A stretch of 64,000 nucleotides of DNA from Pseudolabrys sp. (GTDB lineage Bacteria > Pseudomonadota > Alphaproteobacteria > Rhizobiales > Xanthobacteraceae), in contig JAFIGS010000001.1 of the NCBI GenBank assembly GCA_017849615.1, forward strand, positions 1 through 64,000, read 5' to 3'. A model generated the notes under the pieces. It made no database searches. It was not told the origin of the DNA and saw nothing but the letters and a program-made list of their open reading frames with translations. Positions 31,639-40,526 of this stretch are shown piece after piece. The translations under genes and the position numbers were made by a program. Every line of letters starts with the position of its first letter. The first letter of the stretch is position 1.

Positions 31639-33460
31639 CCCCATTGATCGTCGGCAGGCGGCCGTCTCTCTTGGCCGCGCCAAGATCGCGGTCGAGACCG
31701 GCCAGCGCCTGCGCCACGCGCGCGGCGCGATGCGAGGCGCGCGCGAGACCATGCTCGGTCTTTTCCCAGGCGAACGGCGCAGCGAATAACTGATACAGCG
31801 CGCGCCAGGCCGCGAGCGACAGCAGCAGCCAGTGCAGCGGCGTCAGCGCCAGCACCCAGGCCGACGCGCGCAGGCCGCGGCGCGACAACCCGACCCATCC
31901 GATCGCGACCGACGTCAGATAACCGAGTGCCGCCGTGGCCGCGTAAAGCGTGATGGCGAGGTGATCCACGCCCGATGCCCCGAAGAGCGTCGATGCGATG
32001 AGCGCCGCCGCGAACAGCGGATGCATCAGCGCCGCCAGCACATTGCCGCCGACGACGAGATGAAAGCCGGCAAAGCCCGCCGGCCCGAGCTGCCGCAGCA
32101 GCGTCGCCGGCTTGCGCGTATGCACCAGCCAGGTCTGCATCCAGCCTTTGAACCAGCGCGAGCGCTGGCGCAGCCACGGCTTGAGCCGCGCCGGTGCCTC
32201 CTCGTACGTGGTGGAGTCGATCATGCCGGTGCGATAGCCGAGCCGCGCCAGCCGCATGCCGAGATCGGCGTCTTCGGTGACGTTGAAAGGATCCCAGGCT
32301 CCGGCCTCGCGCAGGGTCTTGGTGTGGAAGTGGTTGGATGAGCCGCCGAGCGGCAGCGGCAATCCCATCGTCGCCAGGCCCGGCATGAACACGTCGAACT
32401 GCCCGGCATATTCGGCGGTGAAATAGCCGGAGAGCCAGCCGTCTTCGGTATTGTCGACGCATAGTCGCGCCTGCACGCAGGCCAGGTTTGCCGGCCCGGC
32501 CAGAAAGGCCTGCAGCGCCACGCGCAACTGACCCGGATCGGGCCGGTCTTCGGCGTCATAGATCACGGTGTAGGTGCCGCGGGCAAAGGGCAGCGCGACA
32601 TTGAGCGCCTTGGGCTTGGTGCGGGGCCCTTGCGGCGGCACCGGCAGGACGGTGATCGGAAATTTCGGCTTGGCGGTGTCGAGCGCGGCCCGGGTATCGC
32701 CGTCGTCGGCTTCCACCGCGACGACGACGTCGAGTTTTTCCGGCGGGTAATCCAGCCGCCCGATCGCCGCCAGCAGCCCGGCGACCGACGCAGCTTCGCG
32801 GTAGAGCGCGGCGATGATCGTGTAAACCGGCAGGGCGCTGTCCGGCAGGGGGCGTGGGGGCGGCGGCGCCCGCCCGCCGATGATGGCGCCGGCGAGGCGC
32901 AGCGCCAGCCACGCCCCGAATACGGACGACAACAGGACACCTGTCGCCATTGTCGCGGCCGCCGGCGCGGCAACCATCGCCGCCGCGACAGGCACGATGG
33001 CGGCGGCCAGCACGAAGCCGCAGCGGCGGCGCAGGCCCCAGCGGGCCGACTGCATCGGCCGGCGCGCGGCGAGGTCGCCGGTTGCGGCCTCGACCAAGGC
33101 CGGCCCGGCGCGCAGCAGGAAGCGGTTGAAGCGATCGGTCGTGGTGATGCGAACCCGCGCGGCCGCTGCCGGATCGCGTCGGGCAAATTCGATCAGCCTC
33201 CCAATCGCCGGTCCGCGGGGTGCGATAACGAGAACCGGCGCGCCGTCATCGCCGCGCAGCGGCAGCAGGCCCGTGGCCGCCGCGGCGACAAAGGACCTGT
33301 CGTCGTGCGGGCAGTCGGCGCGCGGCGTGGCGTCGAGCGGCAGAAAGGCAATGCCGATATCCGCCGCCAGGGCGCGCAGGCGGCTTTCCTCGTCGCCGGC
33401 GAGCCTGTCAGGCGCCGCCTGCGCCCGGCTGGGCGCCCGTATCCCGAGAGCAGGCGTCAT
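31589..33460 (-). CDS. Membrane glycosyltransferase, GT2 family
   Basis: 623 residues. The N-terminal 130 residues (EESRLRALAADIGIAFLPLDA and following) resemble the N-domain of type II secretion ATPases that often precedes GT2 domains. Two membrane helices (about 150-200) lead to a processive GT2 core: VVAVEADDGDT, VIYDAEDRPDP, VTEDADLGMRLARLGYR and RQRSRWFKGWMQT. Four to five C-terminal helices follow. The D, DxD, TED and QxxRW set predicts inverting polymerisation of a beta-glycan, as in cellulose or curdlan synthases. ATG 33460 has a GGGGGA site. The acceptor and sugar are not evident. Confidence 0.88.
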   Translation of the reverse strand: MTPALGIRAPSRAQAAPDRLAGDEESRLRALAADIGIAFLPLDATPRADCPHDDRSFVAAAATGLLPLRGDDGAPVLVIAPRGPAIGRLIEFARRDPAAAARVRITTTDRFNRFLLRAGPALVEAATGDLAARRPMQSARWGLRRRCGFVLAAAIVPVAAAMVAAPAAATMATGVLLSSVFGAWLALRLAGAIIGGRAPPPPRPLPDSALPVYTIIAALYREAASVAGLLAAIGRLDYPPEKLDVVVAVEADDGDTRAALDTAKPKFPITVLPVPPQGPRTKPKALNVALPFARGTYTVIYDAEDRPDPGQLRVALQAFLAGPANLACVQARLCVDNTEDGWLSGYFTAEYAGQFDVFMPGLATMGLPLPLGGSSNHFHTKTLREAGAWDPFNVTEDADLGMRLARLGYRTGMIDSTTYEEAPARLKPWLRQRSRWFKGWMQTWLVHTRKPATLLRQLGPAGFAGFHLVVGGNVLAALMHPLFAAALIASTLFGASGVDHLAITLYAATAALGYLTSVAIGWVGLSRRGLRASAWVLALTPLHWLLLSLAAWRALYQLFAAPFAWEKTEHGLARASHRAARVAQALAGLDRDLGAAKRDGRLPTINGATGTSADRRPPLAASA

Positions 33461-33588
33461 TGTCCCCCACGCACGTAACACACGCCACAATCGGAATTAC
33501 CACGAATACAACCTTTTGGCGAGGGTCTGTGCGGTGCAGTCGGAACCGCTCTGGCCCCCACCGGGGCGGGGTGGTAAGAGGCCGCACC

Positions 33589-33783
33589 ATGTCGGATTTC
33601 CTCTCCCATTTCGCCGTTCCCGCCGCGATCATCGCCGTCGGGGTCGTGCTGGTGCTCGGCCTCATCAACATGATGAGGGGCGGCTCGCCGAACCGCTCTC
33701 AGAAGCTGATGCGGCTGCGCGTCCTGCTGCAATTCGTCGCCATCGTTGTCATCATGGCGACAATCTGGGTGATGCGCGGCTGA
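33589..33783 (+). CDS. HIG1/twin-transmembrane domain protein
   Basis: 64 residues with two membrane helices (VPAAIIAVGVVLVLGLINM and VLLQFVAIVVIMATIWVM) joined by the basic loop GGSPNRSQKLMRLRV. This is the hypoxia-induced-gene-1 twin-helix domain; in other proteobacteria small members associate with cytochrome oxidase. It starts 40 bases before the cobalamin adenosyltransferase gene and probably shares its transcript. Confidence 0.85.
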   Translation: MSDFLSHFAVPAAIIAVGVVLVLGLINMMRGGSPNRSQKLMRLRVLLQFVAIVVIMATIWVMRG

Positions 33784-33823
33784 AGCGCCGCCCTGTCGTC
33801 CACGATCCGATGAGAGGGCTCGA

Positions 33824-34396
33824 ATGGTCGTCCTGAACCGCATCTACACCCGCACCGGCGACGACGGCACGACCGCGCTCGGCTCCGGCGACCGGCGCAA
33901 GAAATACGATCTGCGCGTCGAGGCTTATGGCACGCTGGACGAGGTCAATTCCGTCATCGGGCTGGTGCGCCTGCACACCGCCGCCGATCCGGCGCTCGAT
34001 GCCGGTCTTGGCCACATCCAGAACGACCTGTTCGATGTCGAAGCGGATCTTTGCCTTGCCGAGAAAGGGCCGGGCGGGGCGCGGCTGACGGTGACCGATG
34101 CGCAGGTGGAATGGCTCGAGCACGAAATCGACCGGCTCAATGCCGATCTGGCGCCGCTCAAATCCTTCATCCTTCCCGGCGGCAGCGCGGCGTCGGCTTA
34201 CCTGCACCTTGCGCGCACCGTGTGCCGGCGCGCCGAGCGCATCATGGTCGAGCTGCGCGACACCGATCAGGACGGCGTCTCGGAACCTTCGCTGAAATAC
34301 GTCAACCGGCTCTCCGATTATCTGTTCGTGGCCGGCCGCTACGCCAACGACAAGGGCGCCAGCGACGTGCTGTGGGCCCCCGGCAAGAACCGTTAG
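33824..34396 (+). CDS. pduO: PduO-type cob(I)alamin adenosyltransferase
   Basis: 190 residues. Characteristic motifs: RIYTRTGDDGTTALGSGDRRKK (ATP-binding N-terminus), VEAYGTLDEVNSVIG, and the C-terminal RTVCRRAERIMVELRD and LKYVNRLSDYLFVAGRYAN. The enzyme transfers adenosyl from ATP to cob(I)yrinate or cob(I)alamin to make the coenzyme. Complete length; ATG at 33824. Adenosylcobalamin would serve methylmalonyl-CoA mutase or ribonucleotide reductase elsewhere in the genome. Confidence 0.95.
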   Translation: MVVLNRIYTRTGDDGTTALGSGDRRKKYDLRVEAYGTLDEVNSVIGLVRLHTAADPALDAGLGHIQNDLFDVEADLCLAEKGPGGARLTVTDAQVEWLEHEIDRLNADLAPLKSFILPGGSAASAYLHLARTVCRRAERIMVELRDTDQDGVSEPSLKYVNRLSDYLFVAGRYANDKGASDVLWAPGKNR

Positions 34397-34513
34397 GGCG
34401 GATCGATAATTGCGCCTCGGCCAGCCATAACCGCTGAGACGTTGACAGGCCAATACTGCGGCCATTAGCTAGCGGCCGCATTCCACCAGATGGCTCCGAC
34501 CGGGAAAGACACA

Positions 34514-35263
34514 ATGAAAATTCTCGTGCCCGTTAAGCGGGTTGTCGACTACAACGTGAAAATCCGCGTCAAGGCGGACGGCTCCGGCGTCGAGCTTGCC
34601 AACATCAAGATGTCGATGAACCCCTTCGACGAGATCGCTGTCGAGGAAGCCATTCGCCTCAAGGAAGCCGGCAAGGCCGCCGAAATCGTGGTGGTGTCGA
34701 TCGGGCCGCAGCAGGCCTCGGAGACCATCCGCACCGGTCTTGCCATGGGCGCCGATCGCGGCATCCTGGTGAAGGCCGACGGTGTGGTCGAGCCGCTCGC
34801 AGTCGCGAAAATCCTCAAGAGCATCGTCGAAGCCGAGCAGCCCGGTCTTGTGATCATGGGCAAGCAGGCGATCGACGACGACTCCAACCAGACCGGCCAG
34901 ATGCTCGCCGCCTTGCTCGGCTGGTCGCAGGGCACTTTCGCCTCCAAGCTCGCCATCGACGGCGACAGCGTCTCCGTGACGCGCGAAGTCGACGGCGGCC
35001 TGCAGACCGTGAAGCTCAAGGGCCCGGCCATCGTCACCACCGATCTGCGTCTCAATGAGCCGCGCTACGCTTCGCTGCCGAACATCATGAAGGCGAAGAA
35101 GAAGCCGATCGAGGAAAAGACCGCGGCGGATTACGGCGTCGATGTGAAGCCGCGCCTCGAAATCATCAAGACCGCCGAGCCGTCGGGCCGCAAGGCCGGC
35201 GTCAAGGTCGGCTCTGTCGCTGAACTCGTCTCCAAGCTCAAGAACGAGGCGGGAGTTATCTGA
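34514..35263 (+). CDS. etfB: Electron transfer flavoprotein beta subunit
   Basis: 249 residues from ATG 34514 (an 8-residue upstream extension is not needed). [20 protein letters not shown] and [18 protein letters not shown] are standard ETF-beta N-terminal sequences; [26 protein letters not shown] and [23 protein letters not shown] complete it. Forms the AMP-binding subunit that accepts electrons from acyl-CoA dehydrogenases. It is two bases from etfA. Confidence 0.97.
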   Translation: MKILVPVKRVVDYNVKIRVKADGSGVELANIKMSMNPFDEIAVEEAIRLKEAGKAAEIVVVSIGPQQASETIRTGLAMGADRGILVKADGVVEPLAVAKILKSIVEAEQPGLVIMGKQAIDDDSNQTGQMLAALLGWSQGTFASKLAIDGDSVSVTREVDGGLQTVKLKGPAIVTTDLRLNEPRYASLPNIMKAKKKPIEEKTAADYGVDVKPRLEIIKTAEPSGRKAGVKVGSVAELVSKLKNEAGVI

Positions 35264-35265
35264 TC

Positions 35266-36210
35266 ATGGCCACGCTTCTTCTCGCCGAGCACGACAACAA
35301 GTCGCTCAAGGACGCTACCCACAAGGCGCTCACCGCAGCCAAGGCGCTGGGCGGCGACGTCCACGTTCTCGTCGCCGGCAAGGACGCCAAGGCCGCGGCC
35401 GACGCCGCGGCCAAGCTCGACGGCGTGGCCAAGGTGCTGCTCGCCGATGCGCCGGCCTACGAGCATGCGCTCGCCGAGCCGCTCGCGGCGCTGATCGTGT
35501 CGCTCGCCGGTTCGTACGACGCCTTCGTGGCGCCGGCCACGACCTCGGGCAAGAACGTGATGCCGCGCGTCGCCGCGTTGCTCGACGTCATGCAGATCTC
35601 GGAAATCACCAAGGTGATCGCGCCCGACACCTTCGAGCGCCCGATCTATGCCGGCAACGCCATCCAGACGGTGAAGTCGCTGGACGCCAAGAAGGTCATC
35701 ACCGTGCGCACCTCGACCTTCCAGGCGGCGGGCGAGGGCGGCTCGGCTTCGGTCGAGAGCGCCGCGGCCGCGGCCGATCCGGCGGTGTCGTCTTTCGTCG
35801 GCGAAGAGTTGTCGAAGTCGGATCGTCCGGAACTGACCTCGGCCAAGGTCATCATCTCCGGCGGCCGCGCGATGCAGAACCGCGAGAACTTCACCAAGTA
35901 TATCGAGCCGGTTGCTGACAAGCTCGGTGCGGCGATGGGCGCCTCGCGCGCCGCCGTCGATGCCGGCTATGCTCCCAACGATTGGCAGGTGGGCCAGACC
36001 GGCAAGGTCGTGGCGCCGGAACTGTACATCGCCGTCGGTATCTCGGGCGCGATCCAGCATCTGGCCGGCATGAAGGACTCCAAGGTCATCGTCGCCATCA
36101 ACAAGGACGAAGAGGCGCCGATCTTCCAGGTCGCCGATTACGGCCTGGTCGCCGACCTCTACACGGCGTTGCCGGAATTGGCCGAGGAACTGGGCAAATC
36201 CGGCCGTTGA
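35266..36210 (+). CDS. etfA: Electron transfer flavoprotein alpha subunit
   Basis: 314 residues. The C-terminal FAD-binding domain is complete: [68 protein letters not shown] and [19 protein letters not shown]. With EtfB it carries electrons from acyl-CoA dehydrogenases to ETF-ubiquinone oxidoreductase. The third gene of the group, a 3-hydroxyacyl-CoA dehydrogenase, fits fatty-acid or butyryl-CoA oxidation. Confidence 0.97.
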   Translation: MATLLLAEHDNKSLKDATHKALTAAKALGGDVHVLVAGKDAKAAADAAAKLDGVAKVLLADAPAYEHALAEPLAALIVSLAGSYDAFVAPATTSGKNVMPRVAALLDVMQISEITKVIAPDTFERPIYAGNAIQTVKSLDAKKVITVRTSTFQAAGEGGSASVESAAAAADPAVSSFVGEELSKSDRPELTSAKVIISGGRAMQNRENFTKYIEPVADKLGAAMGASRAAVDAGYAPNDWQVGQTGKVVAPELYIAVGISGAIQHLAGMKDSKVIVAINKDEEAPIFQVADYGLVADLYTALPELAEELGKSGR

Positions 36211-36379
36211 TGAGACGGCCGCCGCCGTTTTCGGAATGCGTGTTCAGCGCCGGGTCATGACGGCTATGGTCCCCTTGGGGCTGTGGCGTCTTGTTCCGGT
36301 GGCGCCGCGCCCCGGTTCGGCGTAAATACGGGACTGGATGGGGTTGCCCCGCCGGGCACAACAAGAAATCGGATCAGCA

Positions 36380-37261
36380 ATGGGCGTCACTATCAAGACT
36401 GTCGGGGTAATTGGTGCGGGTCAGATGGGCAACGGCATCGCCCATGTCTGCGCGCTCGCCGGCTTCGACGTGAAGCTCAACGATATCTCGCCCGATCGCA
36501 TCAAGGCCGGCATGGCCACGATCAACGGCAACATGGCCCGTCAGGTCTCGAAGAAGACCATTTCGGAAGACGAGCGAAAGGCCGCGCTCGGCCGCATCGG
36601 CGCCGCCGAGACGTTCGAGGATCTCGGCGCCTGCGACCTCGTCATCGAATCGGCGATCGAGAAGGAAGAGGCCAAGCGCAAGATTTTCGCCGACCTGTGT
36701 CCGGCGCTGAAGCCCGAGGCCATCGTCGCCTCCAACACGTCATCGATTTCGATCACGCGGCTGGCGTCCTCGACCGATCGGCCGGAGCGCTTCATCGGCA
36801 TCCATTTCATGAATCCGGTGCCGCTGATGGAGCTCGTCGAGCTGATCCGCGGCATCGCCACGGATGACGGCACCTTCGAGGCCAGCAAGACCTTCGTCTC
36901 CAAGCTGCACAAGACCATCGCGGTGTCGGAAGACTTCCCGGCCTTCATCGTCAACCGCATCCTGCTGCCGATGATCAACGAGGCGATCTACACGCTGTAC
37001 GAAGGCGTCGGCAACGTCGAGGCGATCGACACCGCCATGCGCCTCGGCGCGCATCATCCGATGGGCCCGCTCGAATTGGCCGACTTCATCGGCCTCGACA
37101 CCTGCCTGTCGGTGATGCAGGTCCTGCACGAGGGCCTCGCCGACTCCAAGTATCGTCCGTGCCCGCTGCTGGTGAAGTATGTCGAAGCCGGCTGGCTCGG
37201 CCGCAAGACGCAGCGCGGTTTCTACGACTACCGCGGCGACAAGCCGGTCCCGACGCGCTGA
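36380..37261 (+). CDS. 3-hydroxybutyryl-CoA dehydrogenase
   Basis: 293 residues. The NAD-binding motif GVIGAGQMGNGIAHV is at the N-terminus, the catalytic SSISITRLAS...GIHFMNPVPLMELVE segment follows, and the C-terminal helical domain ends GWLGRKTQRGFYDY. The size and motifs match short-chain 3-hydroxyacyl-CoA dehydrogenases (PaaH/HbdA class). ATG 36380 gives the standard N-terminus. It lies 170 bases from etfA, probably in the same or an adjacent transcript. Confidence 0.93.
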   Translation: MGVTIKTVGVIGAGQMGNGIAHVCALAGFDVKLNDISPDRIKAGMATINGNMARQVSKKTISEDERKAALGRIGAAETFEDLGACDLVIESAIEKEEAKRKIFADLCPALKPEAIVASNTSSISITRLASSTDRPERFIGIHFMNPVPLMELVELIRGIATDDGTFEASKTFVSKLHKTIAVSEDFPAFIVNRILLPMINEAIYTLYEGVGNVEAIDTAMRLGAHHPMGPLELADFIGLDTCLSVMQVLHEGLADSKYRPCPLLVKYVEAGWLGRKTQRGFYDYRGDKPVPTR

Positions 37262-37325
37262 GTTTTTCAGTCGCTGCTTCGCGATCCGCGCCGTAGTATC
37301 GCGCGGGTTAGCTCTGGGGGCTTCT

Positions 37326-38222
37326 GTGCCGGTCATGTTCAGGCCCGCGCGCGCCGATGAACTGCACCGGCTGCAGGCGCTGGTCGTCGCCAGCATCAAC
37401 GATCTCACCGTGCGGCACGGATTCGGCGAACTGGCCTCGGTTCGTCCTCCGACTTTTCAGGAGTTCATGTTCAACGACGATCCCGGCGGTTTTTTCGTCG
37501 CCGAGGACGACGGCGACATTGTCGGTTACGCGTTTAGCTGGGCTTGCGGCGATCTCTGGTTCCTGGCGGAGTTATTCATCGCACCACGCCTGCAGGGGAG
37601 CGGCATTGGACGCGAACTGCTGCGGCGGACGCTTCGGCACGCCGATCAGGCGGGTGCGACGATGCGCGCGCTCGTTACGTTCACCTTCAATACGGTCTCG
37701 CAAGGTCTTTACATCCGGCACGGCATGTTTCCGCGCCTGCCGCTCTCCATGTTCACCGTTGAGCGCAAGACGCTGACGAAATCCGTTTCCGGCAAACAAC
37801 TCGAATTCAGGCAAGCTGGCCCGACGGACGTGGTCGTCATGGCCAGCTTCGATAAAAGCGCCTTGGGCGTCGCCCGCGAAAATCACCACAGGTGTCTGCT
37901 CAACGATCCGGCGATGCGCGGGTTTCTGCTCAGCGACGGCGGTACATGCGTCGGCTATGCCTATGTCGCGCAGACCGGGCATGTCGGTCCTCTGGCTGTA
38001 ATCGACAGCCGGCTCATGGGCCCGGCTTTTGAGGGTGCGCTCAGAATTGCGGCCGATGGCGCATGGGCCCAGTTGTCTGCGTTCCTGCCCGGCTCGTGCG
38101 AGGCTTCGCTTCGCATTGCCGCCGAGCACCGCATGCGGATCGCGCTCCCCATGGTGCTGGTGTCAAATCGCGCGTTCGGTGCGTGGGACCGCTACCTGCC
38201 GCGCAACCCCGGTTTTCTGTGA
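37326..38222 (+). CDS. Tandem GNAT-domain acetyltransferase
   Basis: 298 residues. The first half is a recognisable GNAT domain: DDGDIVGYAF, LWFLAELFIAPRLQGSGIGRELLRRTLRHA and the RHGMFPRLP tail. The second half (from about residue 150: LEFRQAGPTDVVVMASFDK ... GYAYVAQTGHVGPLAVID) has the shape of a second, degenerate GNAT domain with no visible acetyl-CoA pyrophosphate loop. GTG 37326 is five bases from a GGGGG site; ATG 37335 is the alternative. Substrate unknown. Confidence 0.75.
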   Translation: MPVMFRPARADELHRLQALVVASINDLTVRHGFGELASVRPPTFQEFMFNDDPGGFFVAEDDGDIVGYAFSWACGDLWFLAELFIAPRLQGSGIGRELLRRTLRHADQAGATMRALVTFTFNTVSQGLYIRHGMFPRLPLSMFTVERKTLTKSVSGKQLEFRQAGPTDVVVMASFDKSALGVARENHHRCLLNDPAMRGFLLSDGGTCVGYAYVAQTGHVGPLAVIDSRLMGPAFEGALRIAADGAWAQLSAFLPGSCEASLRIAAEHRMRIALPMVLVSNRAFGAWDRYLPRNPGFL

Positions 38223-38243
38223 GCGCCGGCGGTAGGTTTCTCC

Positions 38244-38879
38244 TCACGCCGCGGCGGACGCTCGTTGCGGCGCGGCGTCTTTCCAGCACGGCAGCGCCGT
38301 GACGCGGCCGAACCAGTCGGCCAGCTTCGGATAATCGGCTAGCGGCATGCCGGCGGGCTCGAAATAGACCAAAGGTCCGGCGACCGAGAAGTCGGCGAGC
38401 GTGAGCGCATCGCCGACGATGTAACGCTGTCTGCCCAGATGCGCGTTCAGCACCCTGGCGTCGCGCGCGAAGTTATCGAGCGCGCGCGCCACCGCCGCCT
38501 CGTCCGGCGGGCCGAGACCGACGACCTGCTTGACGAGGCGTTCGAACACCAGCGGCACGCAGGAATCCTTCTCCCAATGTGACAGCGTCCAGCTTTGCCA
38601 GCGCATGATGTCGGCGCGGATGCGCAGGTCGTCGGGCCACAAGGCGTTCGGCTTGCGCCCGGCGAGATACTGGATGATCGCCGTCGTCTCCCACAGCGCG
38701 AAGTCGCCGTCGACGAGCGTCGGCGTGCGCCCGGTCGGGTTGATCGCCAGGTAGTCCGGCGCGCGCTGTGCGCCCTTGGTCAGATCGACGATGTCGAGCG
38801 CGAGCGGAATGCCAAGCTGCGCGGCCACGGCGCGCACCACCCAGGTGCGCGGCGATGGAGCAAATCCGTAAAGCTTCAT
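38244..38879 (-). CDS. Glutathione S-transferase
   Basis: 211 residues. Thioredoxin-like N-domain with LYGFAPSPRTWVVRAVAAQLGIP, INPTGRTPTLVDGDFALWETTAIIQYLA (glutathione-binding ExxAI), and an all-helical C-domain with VGDALTLADFSVAG. ATG 38879 has a GAGGAG site. It is the last gene of an operon led by ArsR and SRPBCC-VOC genes, which suggests a detoxification context, but the substrate is unknown. Confidence 0.92.
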   Translation of the reverse strand: MKLYGFAPSPRTWVVRAVAAQLGIPLALDIVDLTKGAQRAPDYLAINPTGRTPTLVDGDFALWETTAIIQYLAGRKPNALWPDDLRIRADIMRWQSWTLSHWEKDSCVPLVFERLVKQVVGLGPPDEAAVARALDNFARDARVLNAHLGRQRYIVGDALTLADFSVAGPLVYFEPAGMPLADYPKLADWFGRVTALPCWKDAAPQRASAAA

Positions 38880-38893
38880 GTCCGTCTCCTCGT

Positions 38894-39733
38894 TCACATC
38901 GGCTTTGGCGTCAGCCAGGCGACCACCGCGCCGCCCGGCTGCTGCAGCACGGCCATGCGGCCGACGCCGGGAATGTCCTTCGGCGGCCGGCCTTCCCCGG
39001 CGCCCGCTGCCAGGGCGGCCTTGAGCCGCGCATCGACGTCATCGACGGCGATGTAGGTGAGCCAGTGCTCCGGCGCGCCCTTGCACTGCGGGTCGGCGTT
39101 CAGATCGAAGATGCCGCCGATGCGCTCGTCGCCCTTCTTGATGATCCAGTAGGTGAAGTCCGGCATCGGGCTGGCTTCAAAGGTCCAGCCGAGCGTCGTG
39201 CCGAGGAAGCGCTTGGCGCCTTCGACGTCATGTGTGTTGAGTTCGTTCCACACGAACTTGCCATGCGGCGGCGCCATGCCGTCGGTGTGCAGGAAGGTTT
39301 CCAGCTTGAGCAGCGTGCCGGTCCAGCCCTGGTTGTGGCGGTCGCGCGCGGCTTCGTCGAAGAACTGCTCGTGCAGCAGCGTCATCAGCGAACCGTCGCC
39401 GTCCGGCTTGATGGTTACGGTGACGAGCGACTCGCGCTCGGGCGTCGAATGCCAGGCCCAGGTGAAGACGAGTTTCTCGTCACGCACGATGGTGCGATAG
39501 ACGCCGCCGACATTGTGCTCCTCGCCGTCGGCGATCATCCGGATGTCGTAGCGCCCGCCTTCGCGTAAGTCGGCGCTGGCCTCGCAACGGGTCACGTTCG
39601 CCGGACCCATCCAGCGAATCATTTTTTGCGGGTCGGTCCATGCGGCGAAGACTTTCGCCGGGGCGACGCTGAAGCGGCGCTTGATGGTGAGGCTTGGCGC
39701 GCTAGCTGATCTGGGGGCGACGGCGGTGTCCAT
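38894..39733 (-). CDS. SRPBCC (AHSA1)-VOC fusion protein
   Basis: 279 residues. The N-terminal half is an AHSA1/SRPBCC domain (LTIKRRFSVAPAKVFAAWTDPQKMIRWMGPAN ... LLHEQFFDEAARDRHNQGWTGTL), normally a stand-alone protein next to ArsR genes. The C-terminal half is a VOC domain (FVWNELNTHDVEGAKRFLGTTLGWTFE ... VDDVDARLKAALAAGAGEG ... AVLQQPGGAVVAWLTPK) similar to PhnB/glyoxalase-like proteins. The two are fused in one frame. ATG 39733 is chosen by the domain start. The gene overlaps the ArsR gene by 115 bases in another frame. Function unknown. Confidence 0.85.
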   Translation of the reverse strand: MDTAVAPRSASAPSLTIKRRFSVAPAKVFAAWTDPQKMIRWMGPANVTRCEASADLREGGRYDIRMIADGEEHNVGGVYRTIVRDEKLVFTWAWHSTPERESLVTVTIKPDGDGSLMTLLHEQFFDEAARDRHNQGWTGTLLKLETFLHTDGMAPPHGKFVWNELNTHDVEGAKRFLGTTLGWTFEASPMPDFTYWIIKKGDERIGGIFDLNADPQCKGAPEHWLTYIAVDDVDARLKAALAAGAGEGRPPKDIPGVGRMAVLQQPGGAVVAWLTPKPM

Positions 39734-40062
39734 GCATCGTTCTCCAATAAGGCTTCGAGTTGATCGAGGCGCTCGGTCCAGAACCGCTGGTAGCGGTTGA
39801 GCCACGCATTGGCTTCCTGCATCGGCCCGGCATTGAGGCGGCACGACACGACGCGGCCGTTCTTCTCCCGCGCGACGAGGCCGGCGTCCCTGAGCACGTC
39901 GAGGTGCTTCATGATCGCCGGCAGCGACATGGCGAAGGGCTTGGCCAGATCGCTGACGCTGACCGCCTCGCTTTCGCTCAGCCGCGCCAGCAGCGCGCGC
40001 CGGGTGGGGTCGGCGAGGGCGGCGAAGGTGCGGTCGAGCGCGGCGGGTAAATACTGAACCAT
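39619..40062 (-). CDS. ArsR-family transcriptional repressor
   Basis: 147 residues. Winged helix-turn-helix: LDRTFAALADPTRRALLARLSESEAVSVSDLAKPFAMSLPAIMKHLDVLRDAGLVAREKNGRVVSCRL. The usual metal-binding CxC of ArsR/SmtB is absent, so the signal is probably not a metal. The last 35 residues are a low-complexity extension encoded where the next gene begins in another frame. It is the first gene of the operon with the SRPBCC-VOC and GST genes and probably represses it. ATG 40062 by the family start. Confidence 0.9.
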   Translation of the reverse strand: MVQYLPAALDRTFAALADPTRRALLARLSESEAVSVSDLAKPFAMSLPAIMKHLDVLRDAGLVAREKNGRVVSCRLNAGPMQEANAWLNRYQRFWTERLDQLEALLENDAWTPPSPPDQLARQASPSSAASASPRRKSSPHGPTRKK

Positions 40063-40180
40063 GTGGTTAAGTATAGGTGCGTGAGCGGGTGCGTCAAGAG
40101 GGCGCGGTAGGTTGTGTCGCCGTGAAAATTCCCGTTTACCGCTACGGTCTAGGCTTGCCTTCGCTCGCAAAGGAGGCGGC

Positions 40181-40519
40181 ATGGTCAAGTTCGGTGTGCA
40201 GTTGGGCTGGAATACGCAGGCGTCGGCGTATCAGAACATCCAGGCGCAGCGGGCCAGCATGGCGCGCTACCTCGGTTCGGCGCAGTCGTCGATCAATGCC
40301 GTCGGTTCGGCGCTGGCCGGCGCGGCCACGAACCAGATTACAGGCCTCGCCAATATCGCCGCGCAGCGGGCGATGAACCGCATCAAGGCACAGTTGCAGA
40401 CCGTGATGATGTCGCGGGACAAGCAGCTCGCCGATGCCCAGGCGACCTTGCAGGCGACACAAAAGACGGCGAATTCGACCCCGTCGCTCCCCGGCAGCGT
40501 GCTGAATATGTCGGCCTGA
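40181..40519 (+). CDS. Small alanine/glutamine-rich protein of unknown function
   Basis: 112 residues with a perfect AGGAGG site before ATG 40181. It is predicted helical throughout: MVKFGVQLGWNTQASAYQNIQ, then an Ala/Gln-rich helix, and a disordered tail. No signal peptide or membrane segment. The helical pattern resembles structural or flagellar accessory proteins, but I cannot identify a family. It sits between an ArsR operon and the TlpA gene, each on the minus strand. Confidence 0.55.
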   Translation: MVKFGVQLGWNTQASAYQNIQAQRASMARYLGSAQSSINAVGSALAGAATNQITGLANIAAQRAMNRIKAQLQTVMMSRDKQLADAQATLQATQKTANSTPSLPGSVLNMSA

Positions 40520-40526
40520 GCCGCGC

